64,000 bases of DNA from CAZAFN01 sp964484795 (GTDB lineage Bacteria > Pseudomonadota > Alphaproteobacteria > Methylaequorales > Methylaequoraceae): the NCBI GenBank assembly GCA_964484795.1, contig CAZAFN010000005.1:1-64000 (forward strand), given 5' to 3'. Below the pieces are notes generated by a model. That model searched no databases and was not told the origin of the DNA. It was given only the letters and a program-made list of their open reading frames with translations. Of this stretch, positions 53,218-61,213 are shown piece after piece (the stretch's first letter is position 1; every line of letters begins with the position of its first letter). Position numbers and translations under genes: made by a program.

Positions 53218-53916
53218 ATGAATAATTTTACAATTATAATCCCAATATTTAATGAGTCCGAATCAATTTTTAGACTCCTAGATGAAATTAGTTATGAATT
53301 CCAAAAGAAATTACCAGAAATTCTGATAGTTGATGATGGAAGTAATGATGACTTTCAACAAAAAAGTGCAAATTTAAAAAAAAGAAAATTTAAAATTTTT
53401 ACTCATACCAAAAATTTAGGTAAATCTAAAGCAATGGAAACAGGAATAAAAAATGCTGGAAATGATTTAATCTGTGTTATGGATGGAGATGGGCAAAATC
53501 CCCCCTACGAGGTTAAAAAATTAATAAATCATTGGAAAAAAACACCAAAGAATAATTTCACTTTAATCTGTGGAAACAGAACATCTAGAAAAGATACTTT
53601 CATTAAACGGCTAAGTTCTAAATTGGCCAACAAAATAAGGAGGCTAATACTTGATGATGATTGTAATGACACCGCTTGTGCACTAAAGGTCTTCTCTAAA
53701 TCTGATTATCTAAAAATCCCCTATCTTAAAAATATGCATAGATTCTTACCAGCTTTATTTAAAATGAGAAATGGGGCTATTTACAATATTGCCATTGATG
53801 ACAGAGAGCGATTTGCTGGTATTTCAAAATTTAATTTTAATAATAGATTTTGGGTTGGCATACTAGATCTGATAAAAGTTTGGATATTAATTAAAAAAAA
53901 AAGGAGTTATTTATGA
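53218..53916 (+). CDS. GT2 glycosyltransferase, dolichol-phosphate-mannose-synthase-like
   Basis: This 232-aa GT-A enzyme has FTIIIPIFNESESIFRLL (about 4-21), LIVDDGSNDD (about 36-45), VMDGDGQNPP (DxD-like, about 84-93) and RFAGISKFNFNNRFW (about 203-217). It likely makes a polyprenyl-phosphate sugar at the inner membrane. It lacks the C-terminal helices of ArnC/GtrB. It overlaps the LAB-N gene by 4 nt. Donor sugar unknown. Confidence 0.87.
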   Translation: MNNFTIIIPIFNESESIFRLLDEISYEFQKKLPEILIVDDGSNDDFQQKSANLKKRKFKIFTHTKNLGKSKAMETGIKNAGNDLICVMDGDGQNPPYEVKKLINHWKKTPKNNFTLICGNRTSRKDTFIKRLSSKLANKIRRLILDDDCNDTACALKVFSKSDYLKIPYLKNMHRFLPALFKMRNGAIYNIAIDDRERFAGISKFNFNNRFWVGILDLIKVWILIKKKRSYL

Positions 53917-54215
53917 CTACAGAACAAATCTGGTTGATAATAGGTTTTATAGGGCAAACTATTTTTGCGTCTAGATTTTTAATACAATGGGTTGTAAGTG
54001 AACGTGCATCTAAAAGCATTATACCTAACATCTTTTGGTGGATTAGTTTGGCTGGAAGCATGGTATTATTAAGTTATGCTATCCACAAAGTAGACCCAGT
54101 TTTCATTGTGGGTCAATCATGTGGATTTCTTATCTATTCTAGAAACATCTACCTAATTAAAAAAGAAGGGAAAAATAGAAAATCTGATCCATCAAAAATT
54201 ATGAAAGTTAATTAA
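53913..54215 (+). CDS. Lipid A biosynthesis N-terminal (LAB-N) domain protein
   Basis: This 100-aa protein has three hydrophobic segments and the LAB-N signature GFIGQTIFASRFLIQWVVSERASKSIIPNIFWWISLAGS. This small membrane domain is often fused to or next to GT2 and ArnT-like proteins and probably assists lipid-linked sugar transfer. It overlaps the GT2 gene by 4 nt and abuts alkA by 1 nt. Confidence 0.9.
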   Translation: MTTEQIWLIIGFIGQTIFASRFLIQWVVSERASKSIIPNIFWWISLAGSMVLLSYAIHKVDPVFIVGQSCGFLIYSRNIYLIKKEGKNRKSDPSKIMKVN

Positions 54216-54829
54216 TGTCTTATGATCATAATTTTCTTCATAATATTTTACTAAAGAAAAGTGAACCATTTAAATTTCTTTCTAGAGAAATTAAAACTAA
54301 TGGTCTAATTAAATTAAAAAAAACAAGGTTGGATTTTTTTACTTTCTTATTTCAAACAATAATATCACAACAAATTTCAAATAAGGCAGCTGGCTCTATT
54401 TGGAAAAATCTATGTAATTCTCTAGAAGTTAAAAACCCCTCAATTAAAGATTTTTCTAACACATCTTTTTTACTAAAAAAACTTGATGAAATCAGAGTTT
54501 CCAGGCAAAAAAAAAATTACATTACTTCTATCTACGAAACCATAAATAAAAATAAACTAATTTTGTCTGATCTCAAAAAATTAAGTGACGAAACAGTCAA
54601 ACAGAAATTGATCAAAATAAAAGGGGTTGGGAATTGGACATGCGATATGATTCTAATATTTTTTTTTCTAAGGCCAAATATTTTACCTGAAAATGATTTA
54701 ATTATAAAAAAAACACTAAATAAAATTTCTAGGATTGAAGGAAAAAAAATAAATTTCAAAAAAAATTTTGATCCATATCTCTCAATTTTCTCTCTTCATC
54801 TTTGGAAAATGGCTAAAAGGATTCTCTAG
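54215..54829 (+). CDS. DNA-3-methyladenine glycosylase II (AlkA-like)
   Basis: This 204-aa HhH-GPD glycosylase has the helix-hairpin-helix LIKIKGVGNWTCDMIL (about 130-145) and catalytic Asp in ILPENDLIIKKTL (about 152-164). It removes alkylated bases from DNA. It lacks the N-terminal domain of E. coli AlkA and is close to the minimal form. It is translationally linked to the LAB-N gene although functions differ. Its 3' end overlaps the convergent hemY end by 48 nt. Confidence 0.85.
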   Translation: MSYDHNFLHNILLKKSEPFKFLSREIKTNGLIKLKKTRLDFFTFLFQTIISQQISNKAAGSIWKNLCNSLEVKNPSIKDFSNTSFLLKKLDEIRVSRQKKNYITSIYETINKNKLILSDLKKLSDETVKQKLIKIKGVGNWTCDMILIFFFLRPNILPENDLIIKKTLNKISRIEGKKINFKKNFDPYLSIFSLHLWKMAKRIL

Positions 54830-56110
54830 AAAAGACTTAAAAAAAGTATCTTTCTCATCTACAGTAATTTTACTTTTTGGCCATTCAATCATATTTACAG
54901 CACTACATTTAATGCAAACAAAATCCCATTTCTCAAATTTAGAATTACAGTTATTACAACTCCAAAGTGGTTCCATCTTAAGATTTTCAGAAATTTCAGG
55001 TAATTTAATTTTTGGAGTTTCATCAGAAATCTTCTCATATAGATCAATCACTCTTTTATCCCAGTTCGTTTTTGGAATTGAATCCAAATATTTCTGTGCT
55101 TCTCCCCACATAGAAGATTCGTATGCTGCAAGTGCAAGAGCAATTTTTGATTCATCTGAATCTTTAGCGTTCTTTTTTAGAGTTTTGGAAATCAAATTAA
55201 ACCTTTTCAAAGATTCACTTTCATTTTTCTTTTTATAACTCATAAAGATTTCAACAATATCTAAACAAAGTAAATTCACCCAGTTTTTTTCGAAGACGTT
55301 TGCAGCTTTCTTTATGTTAGATTGATCTATGTAGTATTTAATTGTTTCTATTACTACATTGATTGATTGATTTGAAATTTTTAATGCTTCTGGCGCCTCT
55401 TTTCCAGAGAAAATTTTTAAATTTGCCAACATATTTTTAATTTTAGCTGATTTATGAATTTTCAATTTTAATAAGATATTGTGTGCTTCTATCCAGTCCT
55501 TTTTCATAGAGTAAATCGTTGCTAGTTTTTCTGCAAACCATTGATCATTTGGATAATCTTCGCAAAATTTATTTAAATTATCTTTAGCTTCATCAAATTT
55601 ATTTTCCTTCAAATTAACTAGTACTATAGCCCTTTTAGCTATGTAGTCTGCCTTAGGAATACCTTGCAAAACTTTTAAATATTTTTTTGACTCATCAATT
55701 TTATTTCCTATTAATGAAGAATTAAACAACATAAAAGTTGAAAACAAATCATTCCTTAGGAATTTTTTTAACATTCTTGAATTTTTCTCAAGCTTGACAG
55801 AATCACCTAAAACTAGATTTACTGCCATATCATCAAGCACGTCATTACCCAAAACTAAATATTTTTCCTTTTTTTTTATTTCATAGTTTTTTGGTATTTC
55901 TTTAATTTTTTTTGTAGATATATAAAACACCAAAACAATACCTGTAAAAATTAATAGTATTGAGACCAACCCTATTAGATTCGTGTGAATCAAATATTCT
56001 TTCCAAATTATCTCCACATTTCCAGGATAATTAGATAGCCATACAATGAATACTGATATGATGATTGTTATTGCAAAAAATTTAAAAATTTTAATCAAAG
56101 TTACTTCCAA
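54782..56110 (-). CDS. hemY: HemY-like TPR membrane protein
   Basis: This 442-aa protein has two N-terminal helices (about 8-24 and 41-65) followed by TPR-like repeats. It has a C-terminal zinc ribbon CNNCNSKFEKWDFVCIKC (about 388-405). This matches alphaproteobacterial HemY, named from location in heme operons; direct enzymatic activity is not shown. It is the last gene of hemC-hemD-mitofilin-hemY. It overlaps the mitofilin-like gene by 20 nt and the convergent alkA by 48 nt. Confidence 0.85.
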   Translation of the reverse strand: MEVTLIKIFKFFAITIIISVFIVWLSNYPGNVEIIWKEYLIHTNLIGLVSILLIFTGIVLVFYISTKKIKEIPKNYEIKKKEKYLVLGNDVLDDMAVNLVLGDSVKLEKNSRMLKKFLRNDLFSTFMLFNSSLIGNKIDESKKYLKVLQGIPKADYIAKRAIVLVNLKENKFDEAKDNLNKFCEDYPNDQWFAEKLATIYSMKKDWIEAHNILLKLKIHKSAKIKNMLANLKIFSGKEAPEALKISNQSINVVIETIKYYIDQSNIKKAANVFEKNWVNLLCLDIVEIFMSYKKKNESESLKRFNLISKTLKKNAKDSDESKIALALAAYESSMWGEAQKYLDSIPKTNWDKRVIDLYEKISDETPKIKLPEISENLKMEPLWSCNNCNSKFEKWDFVCIKCSAVNMIEWPKSKITVDEKDTFFKSFLENPFSHFPKMKREN

Positions 56111-57176
56111 TAATAATTAACAATTCACTTTCCAGTTCATCCATTCTTTCATCTGCTTTAAGGATGGCATTTGCTTCATCCAGCCAATATTTTACATTAT
56201 CAAGGGAGAAATTTGAGTTTTCTATAGTTTCTATCGATTTTTCCAAATCATTAAGTAGTAAAAATTCCTTCGCTAATAACAATGATTCTTTTAGAGCTTG
56301 ATTGTAATTAAATTGTTGACCTTCTCTTATTTCTGAATTTTCTAGTTTAGTTATTTTAAATGTAGAATTAAAAATACTTCTTAAGTAATTTAAAAAATTT
56401 TCTTTAGATTCAAATATTTTTTTTCCCTGAAATCTTTCATCTTTTTCCAATCTTGCAATGAATTGATCAAAACTCTCCTCATAAAATTGTAAATTATTGA
56501 TTAATTCTTTAAGGAGAAAACTTTTTGTTTTTAATGAGTTAACTTCTAATTTTGAGAAAAATTCCAACAAATTTTTTAATTTTTCATGATTCTCATAAAA
56601 GTCTAATAATCTATCTAGCTCCTCGCCAAAGTTTTTACGGGAAGAATAATTTTTTTTTAGAATGTTGAAATAGATTAAAGATTTATTTCCATAAGAAATC
56701 TCTTCATCTAAATTCCCTTCAATATTTATTAAACTCAATTCATCCATCCTTCTGTTTAAATTTTCTAACAATCTTTCTGTTTCTTTGATTTTCTCTAAAT
56801 TTTTCATAGATCTTGAGTTAGCATTTAAAATTGAATCTTCTAAAACTTTTGTATTTTCCTTAGAATTTTTTTTCTCTTTCCTTTCATTTTCAGAAATGGT
56901 TTCGAGAAAATTCTTCCTTGAATCAATAGGATAATCTAAACTTTCTAACTCTGGTGAAAAATCAATTAACTCAGAATCTGAGACATTTTCACTTTTATTT
57001 AGTCTCTTAAAAAAATCTAAAATGTCATCAAAATAAAACCCTGTAGAAAAAAACAAGGAAAAAAAAATTAAAAATATATATGCATTTCTTATATAATTTG
57101 TTTTTTTCTTGTATTGTGAATTGTCTAAGTCAATGAAATCCTCCTTCTTGGATTGTTTGTTTTTGGAGTCACTCAT
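56091..57176 (-). CDS. Mitofilin/Mic60-like membrane protein
   Basis: This 361-aa protein has a cytoplasmic N-terminus, one membrane helix (about 30-50), a long coiled-coil and a C-terminal mitofilin-type domain (LLAKEFLLLNDLEKSIETIEN..., KYWLDEANAILKADERMDELES near the end). The bacterial Mic60 homologue in alphaproteobacteria is encoded between hemD and hemY and shapes intracytoplasmic membranes. It overlaps hemD by 4 nt. Confidence 0.82.
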   Translation of the reverse strand: MSDSKNKQSKKEDFIDLDNSQYKKKTNYIRNAYIFLIFFSLFFSTGFYFDDILDFFKRLNKSENVSDSELIDFSPELESLDYPIDSRKNFLETISENERKEKKNSKENTKVLEDSILNANSRSMKNLEKIKETERLLENLNRRMDELSLINIEGNLDEEISYGNKSLIYFNILKKNYSSRKNFGEELDRLLDFYENHEKLKNLLEFFSKLEVNSLKTKSFLLKELINNLQFYEESFDQFIARLEKDERFQGKKIFESKENFLNYLRSIFNSTFKITKLENSEIREGQQFNYNQALKESLLLAKEFLLLNDLEKSIETIENSNFSLDNVKYWLDEANAILKADERMDELESELLIIIGSNFD

Positions 57177-57904
57177 TTTTTTTCTCCTGAACCAAAAACA
57201 GTCATTAATGTTTTAATCATATTCTTCTCATTTGGTTTGTCAGCAATGAAAATCTTTCCTATATTTAAACCTCTTAACTCATTTTTTACAGTTTCACTTA
57301 TGACAACAAATTTCTTTGCAAAACAATATCTGTCCAAATTGAATTTTATAATTTCATTACAAAATGATCTTGCTGTTCTGCTTGAATAGAGGGTTATTAT
57401 TCCATTTTTGTTTGTTTTAATAAATTTTTTAAAAATCTCTGGGTATATATTTTTCATATTAGAACGATAACATTCTACTGGAAAATAGTCGCAACCATAA
57501 TTAGAAAAAAAATCCATCAGGCTTTCTTCAACAATATTTGATGTTGGATGTAAAACTTTCATTCCACTTTTTAAAAATCTTGCAATTTTTTTTTTTAATT
57601 CTTTCAGATCACCGTCTGAATCAAAAACATTTGAAACTCCAGTTTCTTCCAATAGTTTTTTTGTTCCAGAACCGACGGCAAAAATCCTTAAATTTTTATT
57701 GAATAGAATATTCTTATCATCAAAATATCGAATGCCATTCTTACTTGTAAACATAATAACATCCACGCCAATGAATTTTTTAAATCTATACGTTTTTTTT
57801 TTTACGTCAATAAGAGGTGCAATTTCAAAATCCCACATTTTTTCCCTCAAAATTTTTGAAGTTTCAAGAGAGTCAATCTTTGATCTAGTTAATAATATCT
57901 TCAC
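57173..57904 (-). CDS. hemD: Uroporphyrinogen-III synthase
   Basis: This 243-aa protein has the low-conservation HemD fold. Recognisable parts are ILLTRSKIDSLETSKIL, DVIMFTSKNGIRYF (about 49-62), IFAVGSGTKKLLEETG, VLHPTSNIVEESL and GIITLYSSRTARSF. It closes hydroxymethylbilane to uroporphyrinogen III. An ATGA overlap with hemC (57901-57904) and a similar overlap with the mitofilin gene indicate one operon. Confidence 0.9.
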   Translation of the reverse strand: MKILLTRSKIDSLETSKILREKMWDFEIAPLIDVKKKTYRFKKFIGVDVIMFTSKNGIRYFDDKNILFNKNLRIFAVGSGTKKLLEETGVSNVFDSDGDLKELKKKIARFLKSGMKVLHPTSNIVEESLMDFFSNYGCDYFPVECYRSNMKNIYPEIFKKFIKTNKNGIITLYSSRTARSFCNEIIKFNLDRYCFAKKFVVISETVKNELRGLNIGKIFIADKPNEKNMIKTLMTVFGSGEKK

Positions 57905-58836
57905 AATTTTCCTAATCCAATTTTTTTTCTTATCTTTTTTCCTAAGTTAAGACTCTCAAATCTAAATTCTGACATTTTAAAATATGTCTTATTCTTAACA
58001 AAGTTTTTGCCATCTAATGAGGAGGCCATATATCTAAAAAAAAAATGCTTTTTACCTTTTACATTTTTTATCCTTGCCATCCCTCCAATTGGTGTTTGGC
58101 AAGAACCATCTAGGGCTTTTAAATATTCTCTTTCACATTCAGATTCAACAAAAGTATCTTCATCATTTATTTCTCTTAAAATATTAATAATTTTTTTATT
58201 TTTTTTATCAGCTACAATTGCTATTACACCTTGTCCAATTGCTGGTACTATTTTTTTTGTATCTATCTCAAAGAAATTTTTCTTAATTCCGAGCCGTTTC
58301 AAGCCAGCTGCAGCTAGTATTATCGCGTCATATTTGCCATCTTTTATTTTTTTTATTCTAGTCTCAACGTTTCCTCGAATTTCTTTTACTACTAAATCAG
58401 GTCTTAGGTGCTTAAGTTGTATTGCTCTTCTAATTGAAGAAGTCCCAATAATTGCTTTTTTTTTCAGATTATTTAGATTTTTATAATTTTTACTATAAAT
58501 AACATCCCTGCAGTCCCCTCTAGGAAGAACAGCTGCAATAATCAATCCTTCTGGAAGATTGGTTGGCAAATCTTTCAACGAATGAACTCCTATATCAATT
58601 TCAGCCCTTAATTGAGCTTCATCAATTTCTTTAGTAAACAAACCTTTGTTCCCAATCTCAGAAATATTTTTATTCAAAAATTTATCACCAGACGTTTTGT
58701 AAAACCTAACTTCAATTTTGTTTTCAATTTTTTCTCCAAATTTATCTAAAAGCGCTTTCAAGAATATGTTCATTTGTGCTTTTGCAAGAGGACTTGCTCT
58801 TGATCCAACTCTAATTTTATCTAATATTTTTTTCAT
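57901..58836 (-). CDS. hemC: Hydroxymethylbilane synthase
   Basis: This 311-aa enzyme has IRVGSRASPLAKAQM (about 8-22), HSLKDLPTNLPEGL, GTSSIRRAIQLKHLRPDL, IRGNVETRIKKI and the dipyrromethane-cofactor cysteine in LDGSCQTPIGGMA (Cys near 252). It polymerises four porphobilinogens. First gene of the hem set and divergent from tsaD with 67 nt between starts. Confidence 0.96.
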   Translation of the reverse strand: MKKILDKIRVGSRASPLAKAQMNIFLKALLDKFGEKIENKIEVRFYKTSGDKFLNKNISEIGNKGLFTKEIDEAQLRAEIDIGVHSLKDLPTNLPEGLIIAAVLPRGDCRDVIYSKNYKNLNNLKKKAIIGTSSIRRAIQLKHLRPDLVVKEIRGNVETRIKKIKDGKYDAIILAAAGLKRLGIKKNFFEIDTKKIVPAIGQGVIAIVADKKNKKIINILREINDEDTFVESECEREYLKALDGSCQTPIGGMARIKNVKGKKHFFFRYMASSLDGKNFVKNKTYFKMSEFRFESLNLGKKIRKKIGLGKL

Positions 58837-58903
58837 AATTATGTTTTATTTTATTTTAGTAGCAAATAATGTATTTTTAAATATTCTTAATTTATTAAAA
58901 ATT

Positions 58904-59938
58904 ATGATAGTACTTGGAATTGAAACAAGTTGTGATGAAACTTCCGTTTCGATAGTAAAAAAAAACAAAAAAAGGTTATCTGGCAAGGTAATTTGTGAAA
59001 GAACTCTTTCACAAATTTCTAAGCATAAAGCTTTTGGAGGAGTGGTGCCTGAATTAGCATCCAGAGAACATAGTGAAGCTTTGCATATTTTAGTAAAGAA
59101 AGTATTAAAAAATTCTGGATTAACGCTTAATCAAATCAATGCCTTCGCCGCTACTACTGGTCCTGGGCTTCTTGGTGGTTTGTTAATAGGTTCAAACTAT
59201 GCCAAAACACTTGCATTAGCATCTAAAAAACCTTTTTTTTCAGTGAACCACCTTCAAGGGCATATATTAGTTTCAAGGATGGAAAAGAAAATTAGTTTCC
59301 CATTCTTATGCTTACTAGTATCTGGCGGCCACACACAGATACTAATAGCCAAAAGTTATAAGAAATTTATCTTGTTGGGGGAAACTTTAGATGATGCATT
59401 AGGAGAAGCGTTTGATAAAACGGCTAAGATCCTTGGCCTGGACTACCCAGGAGGACCTTTATTAGAAAAATTGGCACTAAAAAGTAGTAATGTTCAAGAA
59501 AAATTTAACTTACCTAGGCCATTAATAAACGAAAAAAGTTTTAATTTCTCTTTTTCTGGTTTAAAAACGGCCATAAGAAGAGTTGTTCAGAATGGAATCA
59601 ACGAAGATGAAAAAAGTGATTTAGCCAATGAATTTCAATTGTGTATAACAGATTGCTTAATAGCAAAAATTGAAAAAGCTATTGCATTTTTTAAAAACAA
59701 ATTTGATAACAACTATTTCGTTCTGGCTGGTGGAGTAGCCTCAAATAATTTTGTCAGAGAAAAGTTGCAAAAACTTTGCAAAAAAAAAAAAATGTCATTC
59801 TACGTGCCTAAACCAAAATTATGCGTTGATAATGCAACAATGATTGCTTGGACAGGAATAGAGAAATTATTGAATGGAGAAAAGGGAGATTCATTGCAAT
59901 TTTCTCCAAGACCTAGATGGGGTTTAGAAAAATTATGA
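58904..59938 (+). CDS. tsaD: tRNA N6-adenosine threonylcarbamoyltransferase
   Basis: From ATG 58904 (MIVLGIETSCDETSVSIVKK) the protein is 344 aa. The frame is open back to 58718, but that part overlaps hemC. Motifs: metal-binding HKAFGGVVPELASREH, ATTGPGLLGGLLIGSNYAKTLA, HLQGHILVSRM and LAGGVASNNFVREKL. It makes t6A37 in ANN-decoding tRNAs together with TsaB/C/E, which are not in this window. Stop overlaps the gpsA start in an ATGA. Confidence 0.96.
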   Translation: MIVLGIETSCDETSVSIVKKNKKRLSGKVICERTLSQISKHKAFGGVVPELASREHSEALHILVKKVLKNSGLTLNQINAFAATTGPGLLGGLLIGSNYAKTLALASKKPFFSVNHLQGHILVSRMEKKISFPFLCLLVSGGHTQILIAKSYKKFILLGETLDDALGEAFDKTAKILGLDYPGGPLLEKLALKSSNVQEKFNLPRPLINEKSFNFSFSGLKTAIRRVVQNGINEDEKSDLANEFQLCITDCLIAKIEKAIAFFKNKFDNNYFVLAGGVASNNFVREKLQKLCKKKKMSFYVPKPKLCVDNATMIAWTGIEKLLNGEKGDSLQFSPRPRWGLEKL

Positions 59939-60876
59939 CAAAAATTGGCATAATTGGATCTGGTCAGTGGGCATTTGCTCTATCAAAAGTTTTAAATAAA
60001 AATCAGATCATTATTAAATGTAGAAATTTAAGAAAAACAAAGAAAAAATTTCTTCAATCACAAAGACAAATTGTTACAGATGATTTTGGATTGCTTCAAG
60101 ATTGTGAATATATTTTTCTGTCAATTCCATCACAATCAGTAAGAGAAAATCTAAAAATTCTTAAAAATAAAACTAAAAACCTCCGGTCCACTTTCATAAT
60201 TTGTTGTAAAGGTGTGGAAAAAAATAGCAATAAACTAATTAGCGAAATTTTATTTGAATTTTTTCCCAACAGTAGTTTTGCAATCTTGTCTGGCCCAAAT
60301 TTCTCATCAGAGGTAATAAAAGGTCTTCCGACTGCTGCAGTTTTGTCATCACAAAAAAAAGAGGTTCTCATAAAAACATCAAAAATCATTTCTCAGGAAA
60401 GATTTAGAACTTATTTCAATAAGGACATAATAGGAACTCAGATTGGGGGAGCAATGAAAAATATTATAGCTATAGCGTCTGGCCTAATCATAGGCAAAAA
60501 CCTTGGAAACAATGCTAAAGCAGCCATCATAACCAGAGGTCTTTCAGAAACAGTTCAACTGGGACTAAAAATGGGTGCCAAAAAAAATACTTTTTATGGT
60601 TTGTCAGGAATTGGTGATTTGACACTAACTTGTTCCTCATTAAAATCGAGAAATGCAAAACTTGGTTACTGTTTAGCAAAAGGAGGAAAAATTTCTATCT
60701 TAAAAAAAAATGCTGTCGTAGAAGGTTTGGATTCTTGTGAGAGCATCTGTCAGCTAGGATTAAGGTATGATGTAGAACTTCCAATTTGTAATTCTGTAAA
60801 AAAAATCATTTATGGTGAAAATGTAAAAAAGATAGCAACAAGTCTTCTTTCAAGACCACTTCAATACGAAAAATAA
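59935..60876 (+). CDS. gpsA: Glycerol-3-phosphate dehydrogenase (NAD(P)+)
   Basis: This 313-aa protein starts at ATG 59935. NAD(P)-binding GIIGSGQWAFALSKVL (about 5-20), SGPNFSSEVIKGLPTAAV, catalytic Lys in GGAMKNIIAIASGLIIG and GLSGIGDLTLTC are present. It makes sn-glycerol 3-phosphate for phospholipids. It overlaps tsaD by 4 nt and the YciI-like gene by 1 nt, as in many alphaproteobacteria. Confidence 0.96.
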   Translation: MTKIGIIGSGQWAFALSKVLNKNQIIIKCRNLRKTKKKFLQSQRQIVTDDFGLLQDCEYIFLSIPSQSVRENLKILKNKTKNLRSTFIICCKGVEKNSNKLISEILFEFFPNSSFAILSGPNFSSEVIKGLPTAAVLSSQKKEVLIKTSKIISQERFRTYFNKDIIGTQIGGAMKNIIAIASGLIIGKNLGNNAKAAIITRGLSETVQLGLKMGAKKNTFYGLSGIGDLTLTCSSLKSRNAKLGYCLAKGGKISILKKNAVVEGLDSCESICQLGLRYDVELPICNSVKKIIYGENVKKIATSLLSRPLQYEK

Positions 60877-61148
60877 TGGCATACTTATTAATCTGTAAAG
60901 ATAAAAAAAATTCTCTAAAAAAAAGACTGTCTGTCAGAAATGAACATCTTAATTATATAAAAAAATTTGAAAAAAAGCTTATTCTCGCAGGACCTATATT
61001 AGACAAAACTGAGAAATCCAGAGGAAGCATTATTGTATTAGACTTTGATAATCTTAACGATGTCAACGTGTTTATAAAAAACGACCCATACTCAAAAATC
61101 AAATTATTCGACAAAATTATAATCCATAAATTTAAAAAGGTTTTTTAG
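60876..61148 (+). CDS. YciI-like protein
   Basis: This 90-aa ferredoxin-like alpha/beta protein (MAYLLICKDKKNSLKKRLSV, KKLILAGPILD, DVNVFIKNDPYSKIKLFDK) fits the YCII family. It contains an Asp (DPY) typical of the putative active site and a His in the last strand. Activity is unknown. The gene is last in tsaD-gpsA-yciI and ends 65 nt before acs. Confidence 0.85.
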   Translation: MAYLLICKDKKNSLKKRLSVRNEHLNYIKKFEKKLILAGPILDKTEKSRGSIIVLDFDNLNDVNVFIKNDPYSKIKLFDKIIIHKFKKVF

Positions 61149-61213
61149 TTTTTTTTATTAATTTGATTCATAAATTGATATATTCTTAAGTTCTTGGCTT
61201 AAATGAGGAGAAG

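Noticed and set aside
58007..58486. 159-aa antisense ORF within hemC
   Set aside because: Shadow of hemC codon composition; hydrophobic low-complexity product without family resemblance.
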